From NCBI GenBank assembly GCA_003142355.1, contig PLMF01000241.1:2289-8164 (forward strand): 5,876 nt of DNA. The letters run 5' to 3'. The notes under the pieces were generated by a model that did not search any database, was not told the origin of the DNA, and was given only the letters and a program-made list of their open reading frames with translations. This stretch comes from Bryobacterales bacterium (GTDB taxonomy: Bacteria > Acidobacteriota > Terriglobia > Bryobacterales > Bryobacteraceae). The number at the start of each line of letters is the position of its first letter. Position 1 is the first letter of the stretch. The position numbers were made by a program, and so were the translations under genes. Positions 1 through 5,788 of the stretch are shown piece after piece.

Positions 1-36
1 GTCATGATTCCCGAAGCGCTGGATTACCCTGCATGA
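1..36 (+). CDS. 3' end of an unidentified upstream gene
   Basis: Reading from base 1, an open frame gives VMIPEALDYPA and then TGA at 34-36. The stop overlaps the ATG of the next gene at 33-35 (ATGA), a typical sign of two translationally coupled genes in one operon. Only 11 residues are visible, too few to assign a family. Because the next gene is ETF-QO-like, an electron transfer flavoprotein subunit would be a natural neighbour, but these residues do not show that. The frame could also be open by chance; the ATGA junction is the main support. Confidence 0.5.
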   Translation, partial: VMIPEALDYPA

Positions 37-1868
37 CCCCGCCGCCCATCCAGCGCCAGACCATGGACGTCGATATCGCCTGCGTGGGATTCGGCCCGGC
101 CACGGCCGGCTTCCTGACCACGCTCTCCGGGCGGCTCATGAATCCCGACGGCACGCCAGCTCTCGAAAGTCTTGCCTGCCCCGGCTTGCCGCTCCAGGTG
201 GTGTGCTACGAGCGCGCCGACGACATCGCTTTCGGTGTTTCCGGCGTGGTCACCCGCGCGCGCGGCATCCGCGCCTCGCTGCCCCACCTCGACGCCGCCA
301 GCATTCCCATGGCCGCGCCCGTCACTATGGAGAAGGTCGTCTATCTTCTCGATCCCGCCGGCGCCAGCCGCCGTTCACCCATGCTGCGGCTGGCGGACCG
401 CCTCGTCCGCGCGCTCGGCCTCACTCGCAACCACGGCGTCGAGCTGCCTTATACTCCGGCTTTTCTGCATAAGCACGGCGGATTGGTGATGTCCCTGGGC
501 CAGTTCATGCAATTCGTCGGCTCGGAATTGATGGCTTCGGGCACCGTGCAGATCTGGCCCGGGATGCCCGTCGACCACGCGCTCATCGAAGATGAGCGTG
601 TCTGCGGCGTGCGTCTCAGCGATCAGGGCGTCGATAGGGAAGGCATTCCGGAAGCCGGTTTCATGCCCGGTATGGATGTTCGCGCGGCCCTGACCGTGGT
701 AGCGGACGGGCCGGTGGGAGCCATCGGCCGCCAGCTCGACGAGGAATTCGGGCTGCCGCCGGGTCATCACCAGCGCGAGTGGGCCGTGGGCATGAAGATG
801 GTGGTCGATCTGCCGTCCGATTCCCCGCTCGAGCCCGGCACGGTCTTCCACACCTTCGGCTATCCCGAGCCGGAGATCTTCGGCTTTCTGTACGTGCATC
901 CGGAACGCGTGGCCACCGTGGGCATCTTCGTGCCGTCGTGGTTCCGCAGCCCCATGCGCACCTCTTACCGCTACTTGCAGCACTTCATGTTGCACCCCTA
1001 CCTCTGGCGCTACCTCCAGGGCGCCAAGCTGCGTTCCTGGGGCGCCAAGTCGCTTCAGGAATCCGGCCGGCGCGGCGAGCCGTTCCTGGCCGGCGATGGC
1101 TACGCGCGCATCGGCGAAGGCTCGGGAAGCACCAACGTGCTCACCGGCTCCGGCGTGGACGAAGCCTGGACCACCGGATCGCAGCTCGCCGAGGCCGTCC
1201 TCGAATTGCTCCATCAAGGCCGCCCGCTCACCAAAGAAAACCTCGGGCAGACTTACGTGGCGCGCCGCCGCGCGAGCTGGGTCGAGCAGGAAGGGCGAAT
1301 CGCCGAGAAAGCTCGCGATGGCTTCCACCGCGGCCTCATTCCCGGCCTCATCGGCATGGCGCTGGCGGGCTTCACCAACGGCAGGCGCTCCATCGCAGGC
1401 GAGCCGCGCCTTGTGCCCGATCTCAAAGAGTATTACCGCCGCAAGATCCCCGCCGCCGAGCTCGACCGCATCCTCGAGCAATGCCGCGCCAAGGCCGTCA
1501 GTTGCCACAATGCCCTGATGGAGCGCTGCGGCTGGCCCGCCATTCCCTACGACGGCCAATTGCTGGTCTCGCACCAGGACGCGCTCTTAATCGGCGGAAA
1601 GGTGCAGGCGCCGCCCGGCTTTGCCGATCATGTGCGCTTCATCTATCCCGATTTCTGCGAGCGCTGCGTTGCCAAGATGTGCATCGAGATGTGCTCCGGC
1701 CAGGCCATCACGCCCGGTCCCGGTGGCGTTCCCGTCTTCGATCGCGAAAAGTGCGTGTATTGCGGCGCCTGCCTGTGGAACTGCGGTACGCCGCTCGACG
1801 ACGACCCCCAGCGCGGCAACATCTCCTTCGGCCCCGGCGCCGGCGGACTGCACTCCACCGAGAACTGA
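33..1868 (+). CDS. FAD-dependent oxidoreductase with C-terminal ferredoxin domain, ETF:quinone oxidoreductase (FixC)-like
   Basis: This 611-aa protein likely passes electrons from a reduced flavoprotein such as ETF into the quinone pool at the inner membrane face, as ETF-QO does in fatty and amino acid oxidation. A Rossmann FAD-binding motif lies at residues 17-27 (CVGFGPATAGF). A second FAD-contact region begins with GDG at 354-356 and runs on through a GSGSTNVLTGSG stretch, like the GDAAG region of ETF-QO. The C-terminus carries eight cysteines: C542, C545, C550, C554 and then C574, C577, C580, C584. The second group (CVYCGAC) followed by a Gly-rich tail aligns by eye with the CVHCKTCDIK...GGGG ending of ETF-QO. 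Canonical ETF-QO has one [4Fe-4S] cluster; eight cysteines could hold two. The length is close to that of ETF-QO. The ATG at 33 was chosen for its ATGA overlap with the upstream stop; ATG at 63 would still keep the FAD motif. The electron partner and substrate are inferred; a geranylgeranyl-reductase-like flavoprotein is a less likely alternative. Confidence 0.85.
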   Translation: MTPPPIQRQTMDVDIACVGFGPATAGFLTTLSGRLMNPDGTPALESLACPGLPLQVVCYERADDIAFGVSGVVTRARGIRASLPHLDAASIPMAAPVTMEKVVYLLDPAGASRRSPMLRLADRLVRALGLTRNHGVELPYTPAFLHKHGGLVMSLGQFMQFVGSELMASGTVQIWPGMPVDHALIEDERVCGVRLSDQGVDREGIPEAGFMPGMDVRAALTVVADGPVGAIGRQLDEEFGLPPGHHQREWAVGMKMVVDLPSDSPLEPGTVFHTFGYPEPEIFGFLYVHPERVATVGIFVPSWFRSPMRTSYRYLQHFMLHPYLWRYLQGAKLRSWGAKSLQESGRRGEPFLAGDGYARIGEGSGSTNVLTGSGVDEAWTTGSQLAEAVLELLHQGRPLTKENLGQTYVARRRASWVEQEGRIAEKARDGFHRGLIPGLIGMALAGFTNGRRSIAGEPRLVPDLKEYYRRKIPAAELDRILEQCRAKAVSCHNALMERCGWPAIPYDGQLLVSHQDALLIGGKVQAPPGFADHVRFIYPDFCERCVAKMCIEMCSGQAITPGPGGVPVFDREKCVYCGACLWNCGTPLDDDPQRGNISFGPGAGGLHSTEN

Positions 1869-1869
1869 C

Positions 1870-1954
1870 CAACCGCTCTCTTACGTTCGCGGCTCCGTAA
1901 GCGCCTGCAAACATGTGACCGCGTTTCAGAGCCGCGAACGTAAGAGAGCGGTTG
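1870..1954. repeat. Perfect 26-bp inverted repeat (intergenic palindromic element)
   Basis: The left arm at 1870-1895 and right arm at 1929-1954 are exact reverse complements over 26 bases, separated by a 33-base loop. The loop can pair further: TG and AAAC (1906-1907, 1909-1912) against GTTT and CA (1923-1928), leaving a one-base bulge and a ten-base internal bulge. The element begins 2 bases after the stop of the ETF-QO-like gene and ends 8 bases before the stop codon of the convergent epimerase-like gene. Translated, its arms give LSYVRGS and SRERKRA, peptides I recall as recurrent artefacts in predicted proteins from Solibacter-like genomes. That suggests a dispersed REP/MITE-like family; copy number cannot be seen here. 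Confidence 0.88.
1870..1954. terminator. Possible bidirectional terminator or mRNA 3'-end stabiliser formed by the palindrome
   Basis: The inverted repeat lies between the stop codons of two convergent genes and would form a strong hairpin in transcripts from either strand. There is no T-tract after either arm, so it does not fit a classic intrinsic terminator. Blocking 3' exonucleases or reducing read-through are plausible roles. This is inferred from position and structure only. Confidence 0.35.
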
Positions 1955-1962
1955 CCGACCCC

Positions 1963-2871
1963 TCAGCTCGGGTACGCCGCCGCCACCTGCTTCCTCACAA
2001 ATTCCAGATCGCGCCCGATAGCCTCGATTTCCTTCGCCGGCCGGTACCCCATCTCGAGCGAGAGCGGCCCCGTGAATTTCACGCGCGCCAGCGTGGCGAA
2101 GAACCTGGACCAATCCACCATCCCTTCGCCCAGCGGGCAGGGGGTCGCTTTCCACGCCCCGCCCGCGTCTTTGGTCCAGTTGAAATCGTTGAGCGTCACC
2201 ATCTTCAACCGCGGCAGCGCCAGGCGCAGCGCCACCCAGCAGCCGTCGACGCCTCCCGCGGCGGTGGCCGAGCCGGGGTCGAAATCGTAGCCCACCCACT
2301 GCGGGTCCAGGCTGCGAATGATCAGGTTGGTGTCCCATACGGCGCTGCCCACGTTGTCGCCGGCGACGTTGCGGAGGCCCATCGCCATGGCGGAGGCCCG
2401 GCCTACCGCCGCCAGTCCCGCAATCTCGCCCTGCACTTGCGCCAGCCGCGCTTCAATCTCGGACGTGCCGTTGTATTTCCAGACGCCCGGCCTGAAAAGC
2501 GGCACCCCCATGAAGTTCCCGATGCCCAGTACGAGCCGGATGTTGGGGTCGGCCGGGGAAGTAATCGAAGTCGTGAACACGGGAACGACGAGCCCCACGT
2601 CGGTGACAGCCAACACCGCGCGCACCAGGTCGGCCTGCGCGTGTTCCGGAAGCACGTGTCCGCCCGGTTCCACCGAGAGATCGCAGCCGTCGAAACCCAG
2701 GTCGCGAAGCACCTTGCCTAGCTCGTCGTACTGCACCTTCGCCAACTGCTTCGAGTACAGGCAGACCGGCGGCTTGGTTCGTGGTTTCGCGCCGCCGGCT
2801 TTATACTGCTGCGCCGCGCGCCCTGCGCCGGCCGCCGCGGCTGCCAGAAGCTGCCGTCTCGTGAGTCCCAT
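1963..2871 (-). CDS. Tat-exported sugar phosphate isomerase/epimerase-like protein (xylose isomerase-like TIM barrel)
   Basis: A 302-aa protein of the AP-endonuclease 2/xylose isomerase-like TIM-barrel type. Such proteins bind divalent metal and isomerise or epimerise sugars, inositols or related polyols; the substrate here is unknown. The N-terminus MGLTRRQLLAAAAAG has a twin-arginine motif (R5-R6) and a short Ala-rich hydrophobic stretch, so export as a folded protein is likely. Barrel strands with candidate ligands are visible: FDGCDLSVEPGGH (E68, H72), VGYDFDPGSA (D196, D198), VTLNDFNW (D229) and LSLEMGY (E273). CPLGEGMVDW at 245-254 is a block I recall from this subgroup. N228 sits where many relatives carry His or Lys (HxKD or KD). 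The ATG at 2871 lies one base past the stop of the upstream HEAT-like gene, and GGGGG about 5 bases before it can serve as a ribosome site. This is probably the last gene of a minus-strand operon. Confidence 0.83.
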   Translation of the reverse strand: MGLTRRQLLAAAAAGAGRAAQQYKAGGAKPRTKPPVCLYSKQLAKVQYDELGKVLRDLGFDGCDLSVEPGGHVLPEHAQADLVRAVLAVTDVGLVVPVFTTSITSPADPNIRLVLGIGNFMGVPLFRPGVWKYNGTSEIEARLAQVQGEIAGLAAVGRASAMAMGLRNVAGDNVGSAVWDTNLIIRSLDPQWVGYDFDPGSATAAGGVDGCWVALRLALPRLKMVTLNDFNWTKDAGGAWKATPCPLGEGMVDWSRFFATLARVKFTGPLSLEMGYRPAKEIEAIGRDLEFVRKQVAAAYPS

Positions 2872-2872
2872 C

Positions 2873-3328
2873 CTAACCCCCGCGTTTCTGCCGCGCCGCG
2901 GCGCCGCTCTGGCCCAGCGCCTGCCGGATCACCGGCTCTCGCTCTCCTTTTTCCCAGAGCTGGTGAAGTTCCGCGTCCGCCATGCCCGCCGCGCGTCCCA
3001 GCAGCAGGAAAGACGGCAGCGCATACCGCAGCGTCTTCCACCGCGCCATTTCCGCCAAAGCCGGCAGCGCGCTGTCGCGGATCTGGTCGAGCGCTGCCCC
3101 TCGCCGCATGGCATTGGCGCGCACCGATTCGTCCGGATCCTGGATGGCGTATTGCAGGTCGTTGACGACCTCCCGCTTCCTGGGCGCGTACCCGATCACC
3201 GCCGCCGCCGTGGCGCGCTCGTCCGGCTCCGCCGCATTGCGCAGCACGTCCCGCAGCAGTTGCACCCGGTCCGCAGCGAAAGAAATGAAGCGCTCCTGAG
3301 CGGCGCGCACCTCGGGATCGGCCATCAT
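2873..3328 (-). CDS. HEAT-repeat-like protein, intact C-terminal reading frame
   Basis: This is the longest clean frame of the locus, 151 aa from ATG at 3328, rich in Ala, Arg, Glu and Leu in amphipathic helices. Segments such as DERATAAAVIGYAP (residues 36-49) and AIQDPDESVRANAMR (61-75) are typical HEAT-like units, a fold used for protein-protein contacts. The later part contains ALPALAEMARWKTLRYALPSFLLLGRAAG and an acidic-basic tail. The ATG is probably not the native start: the same frame runs on upstream through NAGEDLTAGHS, which looks like mature protein sequence, and there is no good Shine-Dalgarno before 3328. The stop TAG at 2873-2875 is one base from the next start, so the two genes are coupled. 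No enzymatic motif is seen; the molecular role is unknown. Confidence 0.6.
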   Translation of the reverse strand: MMADPEVRAAQERFISFAADRVQLLRDVLRNAAEPDERATAAAVIGYAPRKREVVNDLQYAIQDPDESVRANAMRRGAALDQIRDSALPALAEMARWKTLRYALPSFLLLGRAAGMADAELHQLWEKGEREPVIRQALGQSGAAARQKRGG

Positions 3329-3419
3329 GGAGTGGCCCGCGGTGAGGTCCTCGCCGGCGTTGCCCCGGGCCGCCGCCCGCGGCCAACACCACGGCCAACA
3401 AGACCAGAGTTCGCGTCAC
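2873..3419 (-). pseudogene. Full HEAT-like exported-protein locus, interrupted by a one-base frameshift
   Basis: A GTG at 3419 opens a frame that reads MTRTLVLLAVVLAAGGGPG, a convincing Sec-type signal peptide, and then turns into Arg-rich nonsense (QRRRGPHRG). The HEAT-like frame of the downstream part is offset by one base. Removing one G from the four-G run on the minus strand (CCCC at 3363-3366 on the plus strand) joins them as ...LAAGGGPGNAGEDLTAGHSMMADPEV..., an ordinary secreted-protein N-terminus. The span is 547 nt, which is 182 codons plus exactly one extra base, as expected for a single-base insertion and a 181-aa product. It may be a true lesion, a phase-variable homopolymer or an assembly error. 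The start sits 34 nt after the stop of the zinc-ribbon membrane gene. Confidence 0.6.
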
Positions 3420-3453
3420 ACTACTGGAGACGCGGACCGCCCGAATTCCGGTT

Positions 3454-3918
3454 TCAGGCCTGCCCTTGCGCGATCGGCCCGATCACCGGCAGAACCACCT
3501 TCTTCCCCTGGTAGGCCGTGATGATCATATAGATCCACAGGACGAAGAATGCCAGCCCGATCAGCGGAGACAGAAACAACAGGCTCCACATATGCAATGC
3601 GCCGAAGACGATGTTGATCACCATCGAGACCACGATCCACGCGATGCTCAGAAAGATCGATTGGAATGCGTGAAACCGAATGGTCTTGTTCTGGTTGTAA
3701 GGGGCCAGCACCAGGAACAGTATGCCCGTGACCAGGCCCAGCACGTAGCACAGCGCCGAAGCCGCGTTATCCGTCATCCCCGTGGCAGCCGGGGCGGGCT
3801 GAAAGGCGGCCCCGCCGGGCGTGGCGCCGGGCGGCGGAACGGCCGCATCCATGGGCGTACCACATTTCGCACAAAACTTGCCTTCTACCGGGGCGCCACA
3901 ACTTCCACAAAACGCCAT
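3454..3918 (-). CDS. Zinc-ribbon and DUF4870/Tic20-like membrane protein
   Basis: A 154-aa predicted inner-membrane protein of unknown function. The N-terminal zinc ribbon has two CxxCG knuckles, C4-C7 and C16-C19 (FCGSCG and FCAKCG). A Pro/Ala/Gly-rich linker spans about 25-50. Three hydrophobic helices follow at roughly 54-72, 86-107 and 113-134. The loop PYNQNKTIRFHAFQSIFL (73-90) is the hallmark I recall from DUF4870/Tic20-like proteins. The protein ends in a short soluble tail. The frame is open upstream to an ATG at 3990, but the ATG at 3918 was chosen because AAGGAGGT lies 5 bases before it and the zinc ribbon starts directly after it. A TATAAT box lies further upstream. It is the first gene of the minus-strand cluster. 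Binding of zinc is inferred from the cysteines; what it senses or carries is not known. Confidence 0.87.
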   Translation of the reverse strand: MAFCGSCGAPVEGKFCAKCGTPMDAAVPPPGATPGGAAFQPAPAATGMTDNAASALCYVLGLVTGILFLVLAPYNQNKTIRFHAFQSIFLSIAWIVVSMVINIVFGALHMWSLLFLSPLIGLAFFVLWIYMIITAYQGKKVVLPVIGPIAQGQA

Positions 3919-3923
3919 AAACG

Positions 3924-3931
3924 ACCTCCTT
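3924..3931 (-). promoter_or_regulatory. Strong ribosome binding site for the zinc-ribbon membrane gene
   Basis: On the minus strand this reads AAGGAGGT, a full match to the anti-Shine-Dalgarno complement, with 5 bases to the ATG at 3918. It decides the start at 3918 over the in-frame ATG at 3990. Confidence 0.9.
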
Positions 3932-3966
3932 CTCGACTCGACTGTGTGAATTCGACCGCAGCAAGC

Positions 3967-3972
3967 ATTATA
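3967..3972 (-). promoter_or_regulatory. Sigma-70-type -10 box for the minus-strand cluster
   Basis: The minus strand reads TATAAT exactly, 48 bases before the ATG at 3918, which would give a leader of about 40 nt. No good -35 match is found at the usual distance (GTCTCT at 3995-3990 with a 17-base spacer), so an activator or a relaxed -35 may be involved. The in-frame ATG at 3990 would lie upstream of this box, which further supports the shorter start. Confidence 0.6.
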
Positions 3973-3995
3973 CCTGTTCCTGGCGCGCAAGAGAC

Positions 3996-4024
3996 CCGGT
4001 TAGCACCGGTAATCTTTGGATAAT
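3996..4024 (+). promoter_or_regulatory. Candidate control region of the solute-binding protein gene: small hairpin/dyad plus GATAAT
   Basis: A 5-base dyad CCGGT (3996-4000) and ACCGG (4005-4009) with a TAGC centre could be an operator half-site pair or a small hairpin. GATAAT at 4019-4024 matches five of six bases of a -10 box, about 37 bases before the GTG start at 4061, but no convincing -35 lies at the right spacing. The dyad sits next to the expected -35 region of the divergent promoter, so one regulator could affect both directions. The rest of the 3919-4060 gap shows only a six-T run (4030-4035) and no RNA gene that I recognise. Confidence 0.25.
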
Positions 4025-4060
4025 ACCGCTTTTTTCCGCAATCGGATAAACTAGCTCACA

Positions 4061-5788
4061 GTGGCGGTGACGGCTTGGCCCAACAGTCGGTACACCAAGT
4101 TGGCTGCACTGGTGCTGACCTGCTCCCTGCACGGGGCTGCCGAGGATTTGCTGGTGGTTCAAGGCCTGACCGGACGTCCCGGGGGCAGACTGGTTTTCGC
4201 CCAGCGTACCGAGCCGAAGACGCTAAATCCCGTGATTGCCGGGGATAACGCCTCGCGAGAGGTGCTCCATCGGATGATGGCGGACCTGATCCACATCAAT
4301 CGAGGGTCCCAGCAGACCGAGCCCGCGCTGGCCAAGTCCTGGACCGTCTCCGCCGACGGTCTGCGCTACGTTCTGGAGCTGCGGCAGGGCCTGCGTTTCT
4401 CGGATGGGCACCCCTTCGACGCCAGCGACGTGGTCTTCACGTTCCAGGCGATGATGGACGATAAGGTCAATTCGCCCCAGCGCGACCTGCTGATTCTGGA
4501 AGGGAAACCGATCGTCGTTCGCCAGATCGACGCTTACCATGTCGCCTTTGAACTGCCTCAGCCCTATGCCGCCGCCGAACGATTGTTCGATGGCTTCTCC
4601 ATTCTGCCGCGCCACCGCCTGGAACAGGCCTGGCGGGCCGGAAAGCTGACCGAGGCCTGGAGTCTTCGAACACCACCCGCCGAAATCGCCGGTCTCGGCC
4701 CGTTCCGTTTCAAAGAGTACGTGGCCGGACAGCGCATCGTCCTGGAGCGCAACCCGTATTACTGGAAGGCGGACCAGGCGGGGAACCGGCTGCCGTATCT
4801 GGCGGAGGTGGACTTCCTGATGGCCGGCACCGAGGACATGCAGGTGATGCGGTTTCAATCCGGAGAATCGGACGTGATCAGCCGCGCCAGCGCCAGGAAC
4901 TATTCCGTCCTGGAAAAGGACCGGGAACGCCGCGGATACTCGCTGCAGAACCTTGGTCCGGGCCTCGAGTACAATTTCCTGTTCTTCAATCTCAACGGCC
5001 TCTCCCCGTCGTTCCTTCACCGGCGCAGTTTCCGCCAGGCCGTTTCCCTGGCCATCGACCGCGAGGCCATCGTTCGCCTGGTCTATCTGGGCTTTGCGGC
5101 GCCGCTCTCGGGGCCCGTTCCCCCGGGCAACAAGGCCTGGATCGACGCCCAACTCTCGCGCCCTGTCCGCTCTGTCTCTCGCGCGCGTGAACTGCTGGCC
5201 GCCGACGGATTCACGTGGTCGCCGGACGGGGCTTTGAAGGATCCCCAAGGCAGGAGGGTGGAGTTTTCAATCATAGCCAGCTCGGGCAACCCGGAACGGG
5301 TGCAGATGGCCACCCTGATCCAGGACGATCTGAAGCCACTGGGCATGGATGTCCACGTGGTCCCCCTGGAGTTTCGCAGCCTGCTCGACCGGGTGTCGCG
5401 GACGCACGATTATGAAGCCTGCCTGCTGGCGCTGGCCGAGGCCGACGCGGACCCCAATGTGGACATGAACGTGTGGCTTTCGAGCGGCGGAACGCATCTG
5501 TGGAATCCCCAGCAGAAGTCGCCCGCCACCGCCTGGGAAGCCGAGATCGATGGCTTGATGCGGCGGCAGATGGTGACGCGGAAATACGCGGAGCGCAAGC
5601 CATTGTTCGATCGCGTGCAGGAACTGCTGATGGAGAACCTGCCGCTCATCCCGCTGGTGAGCCCCAACATTCTGACCGGGGCCAGGAAGGGGCTGGAGAA
5701 CTTCCGGCCCGCCGTTCTGGAGCACTACACGCTTTGGAATATCGAGGAGCTTTGCTGGCACGGGCCCGGCGCCGGAGCGCGTAAATGA
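4061..5788 (+). CDS. ABC transporter substrate-binding protein, family 5 (peptide/nickel/oligopeptide type)
   Basis: A 575-aa periplasmic binding protein of the SBP_bac_5 family (DppA/OppA-like), which captures peptides, sugars or other solutes for an ABC permease. The N-terminus has Arg/Lys at 10-13, a hydrophobic core (LAALVLTCSL) and likely cleavage after GAA near residue 27. C21 is not in a good lipobox. The mature region starts RLVFAQRTEPKTLNPV (43-58). The family signature is clear at 88-128: ALAKSWTVSADGLRYVLELR, then QGLRFSDGHPFDASDVVFTFQ. Further family blocks are LGPFRFKEYVAGQ, LERNPYYWK, FRQAVSLAIDREAIV and ENLPLIPLVSP near the end. Length is normal for the family. The GTG at 4061 is used because no better start precedes the signal peptide; a second GTG is at 4067 and neither has a strong ribosome site. 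No permease or ATPase gene is visible. Its stop overlaps the start of a sigma factor gene. Ligand is unknown. Confidence 0.9.
   Translation: MAVTAWPNSRYTKLAALVLTCSLHGAAEDLLVVQGLTGRPGGRLVFAQRTEPKTLNPVIAGDNASREVLHRMMADLIHINRGSQQTEPALAKSWTVSADGLRYVLELRQGLRFSDGHPFDASDVVFTFQAMMDDKVNSPQRDLLILEGKPIVVRQIDAYHVAFELPQPYAAAERLFDGFSILPRHRLEQAWRAGKLTEAWSLRTPPAEIAGLGPFRFKEYVAGQRIVLERNPYYWKADQAGNRLPYLAEVDFLMAGTEDMQVMRFQSGESDVISRASARNYSVLEKDRERRGYSLQNLGPGLEYNFLFFNLNGLSPSFLHRRSFRQAVSLAIDREAIVRLVYLGFAAPLSGPVPPGNKAWIDAQLSRPVRSVSRARELLAADGFTWSPDGALKDPQGRRVEFSIIASSGNPERVQMATLIQDDLKPLGMDVHVVPLEFRSLLDRVSRTHDYEACLLALAEADADPNVDMNVWLSSGGTHLWNPQQKSPATAWEAEIDGLMRRQMVTRKYAERKPLFDRVQELLMENLPLIPLVSPNILTGARKGLENFRPAVLEHYTLWNIEELCWHGPGAGARK
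5774..5777 (+). promoter_or_regulatory. Ribosome binding site for the sigma factor gene, inside the end of the binding-protein gene
   Basis: GGAG lies 7 bases before the ATG at 5785 and within the last codons of the preceding gene. It supports the ATG at 5785 as a real start and re-initiation at the ATGA junction. Confidence 0.5.

Noticed and set aside
375..1574. 399-aa open frame antisense to the ETF-QO-like gene
   Set aside because: Long antisense frames are expected in GC-rich genes. Its product has no recognisable domain, and the opposite strand carries clear FAD and Fe-S motifs.
1621..2721. 366-aa plus-strand frame running from the flavoprotein end through the palindrome and across the epimerase-like gene
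   Set aside because: It overlaps two well-supported genes in other frames and reads through the repeat (LSYVRGS/SRERKRA). It has Arg/Pro/Ser-rich shadow composition.
2718..3419. Full 233-aa minus-strand frame from GTG 3419 as a protein of its own
   Set aside because: Only the first about 19 residues look real (signal peptide). The remainder is Arg/Gly-rich out-of-frame translation of the HEAT-like gene and runs into the epimerase-like gene.
2318..3514. 398-aa plus-strand frame antisense to the epimerase-like and HEAT-like genes
   Set aside because: No domain, low-complexity Arg/Pro/Ser composition, and it lies opposite coding frames with clear family features.
3919..3990. Longer 178-aa form of the zinc-ribbon membrane protein starting at 3990
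   Set aside because: The perfect Shine-Dalgarno 5 bases before the ATG at 3918, and the TATAAT box lying downstream of 3990, both point to the shorter form.
4011..4035. T-run at 4030-4035 as an intrinsic terminator
   Set aside because: The hairpin just upstream is only 5 bp and ends 20 bases before the T-run, and no plus-strand gene ends here; both flanking genes diverge from this gap.
4121..4123. C21 of the solute-binding protein as a lipoprotein cysteine
   Set aside because: The preceding residues (LVLT) do not fit a lipobox, which needs Gly, Ala or Ser just before the Cys. Ordinary signal peptidase I cleavage near GAA is more likely.
4223..5248. 341-aa frame antisense to the solute-binding protein
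   Set aside because: Shadow of a strongly supported family 5 binding protein; no recognisable domain.
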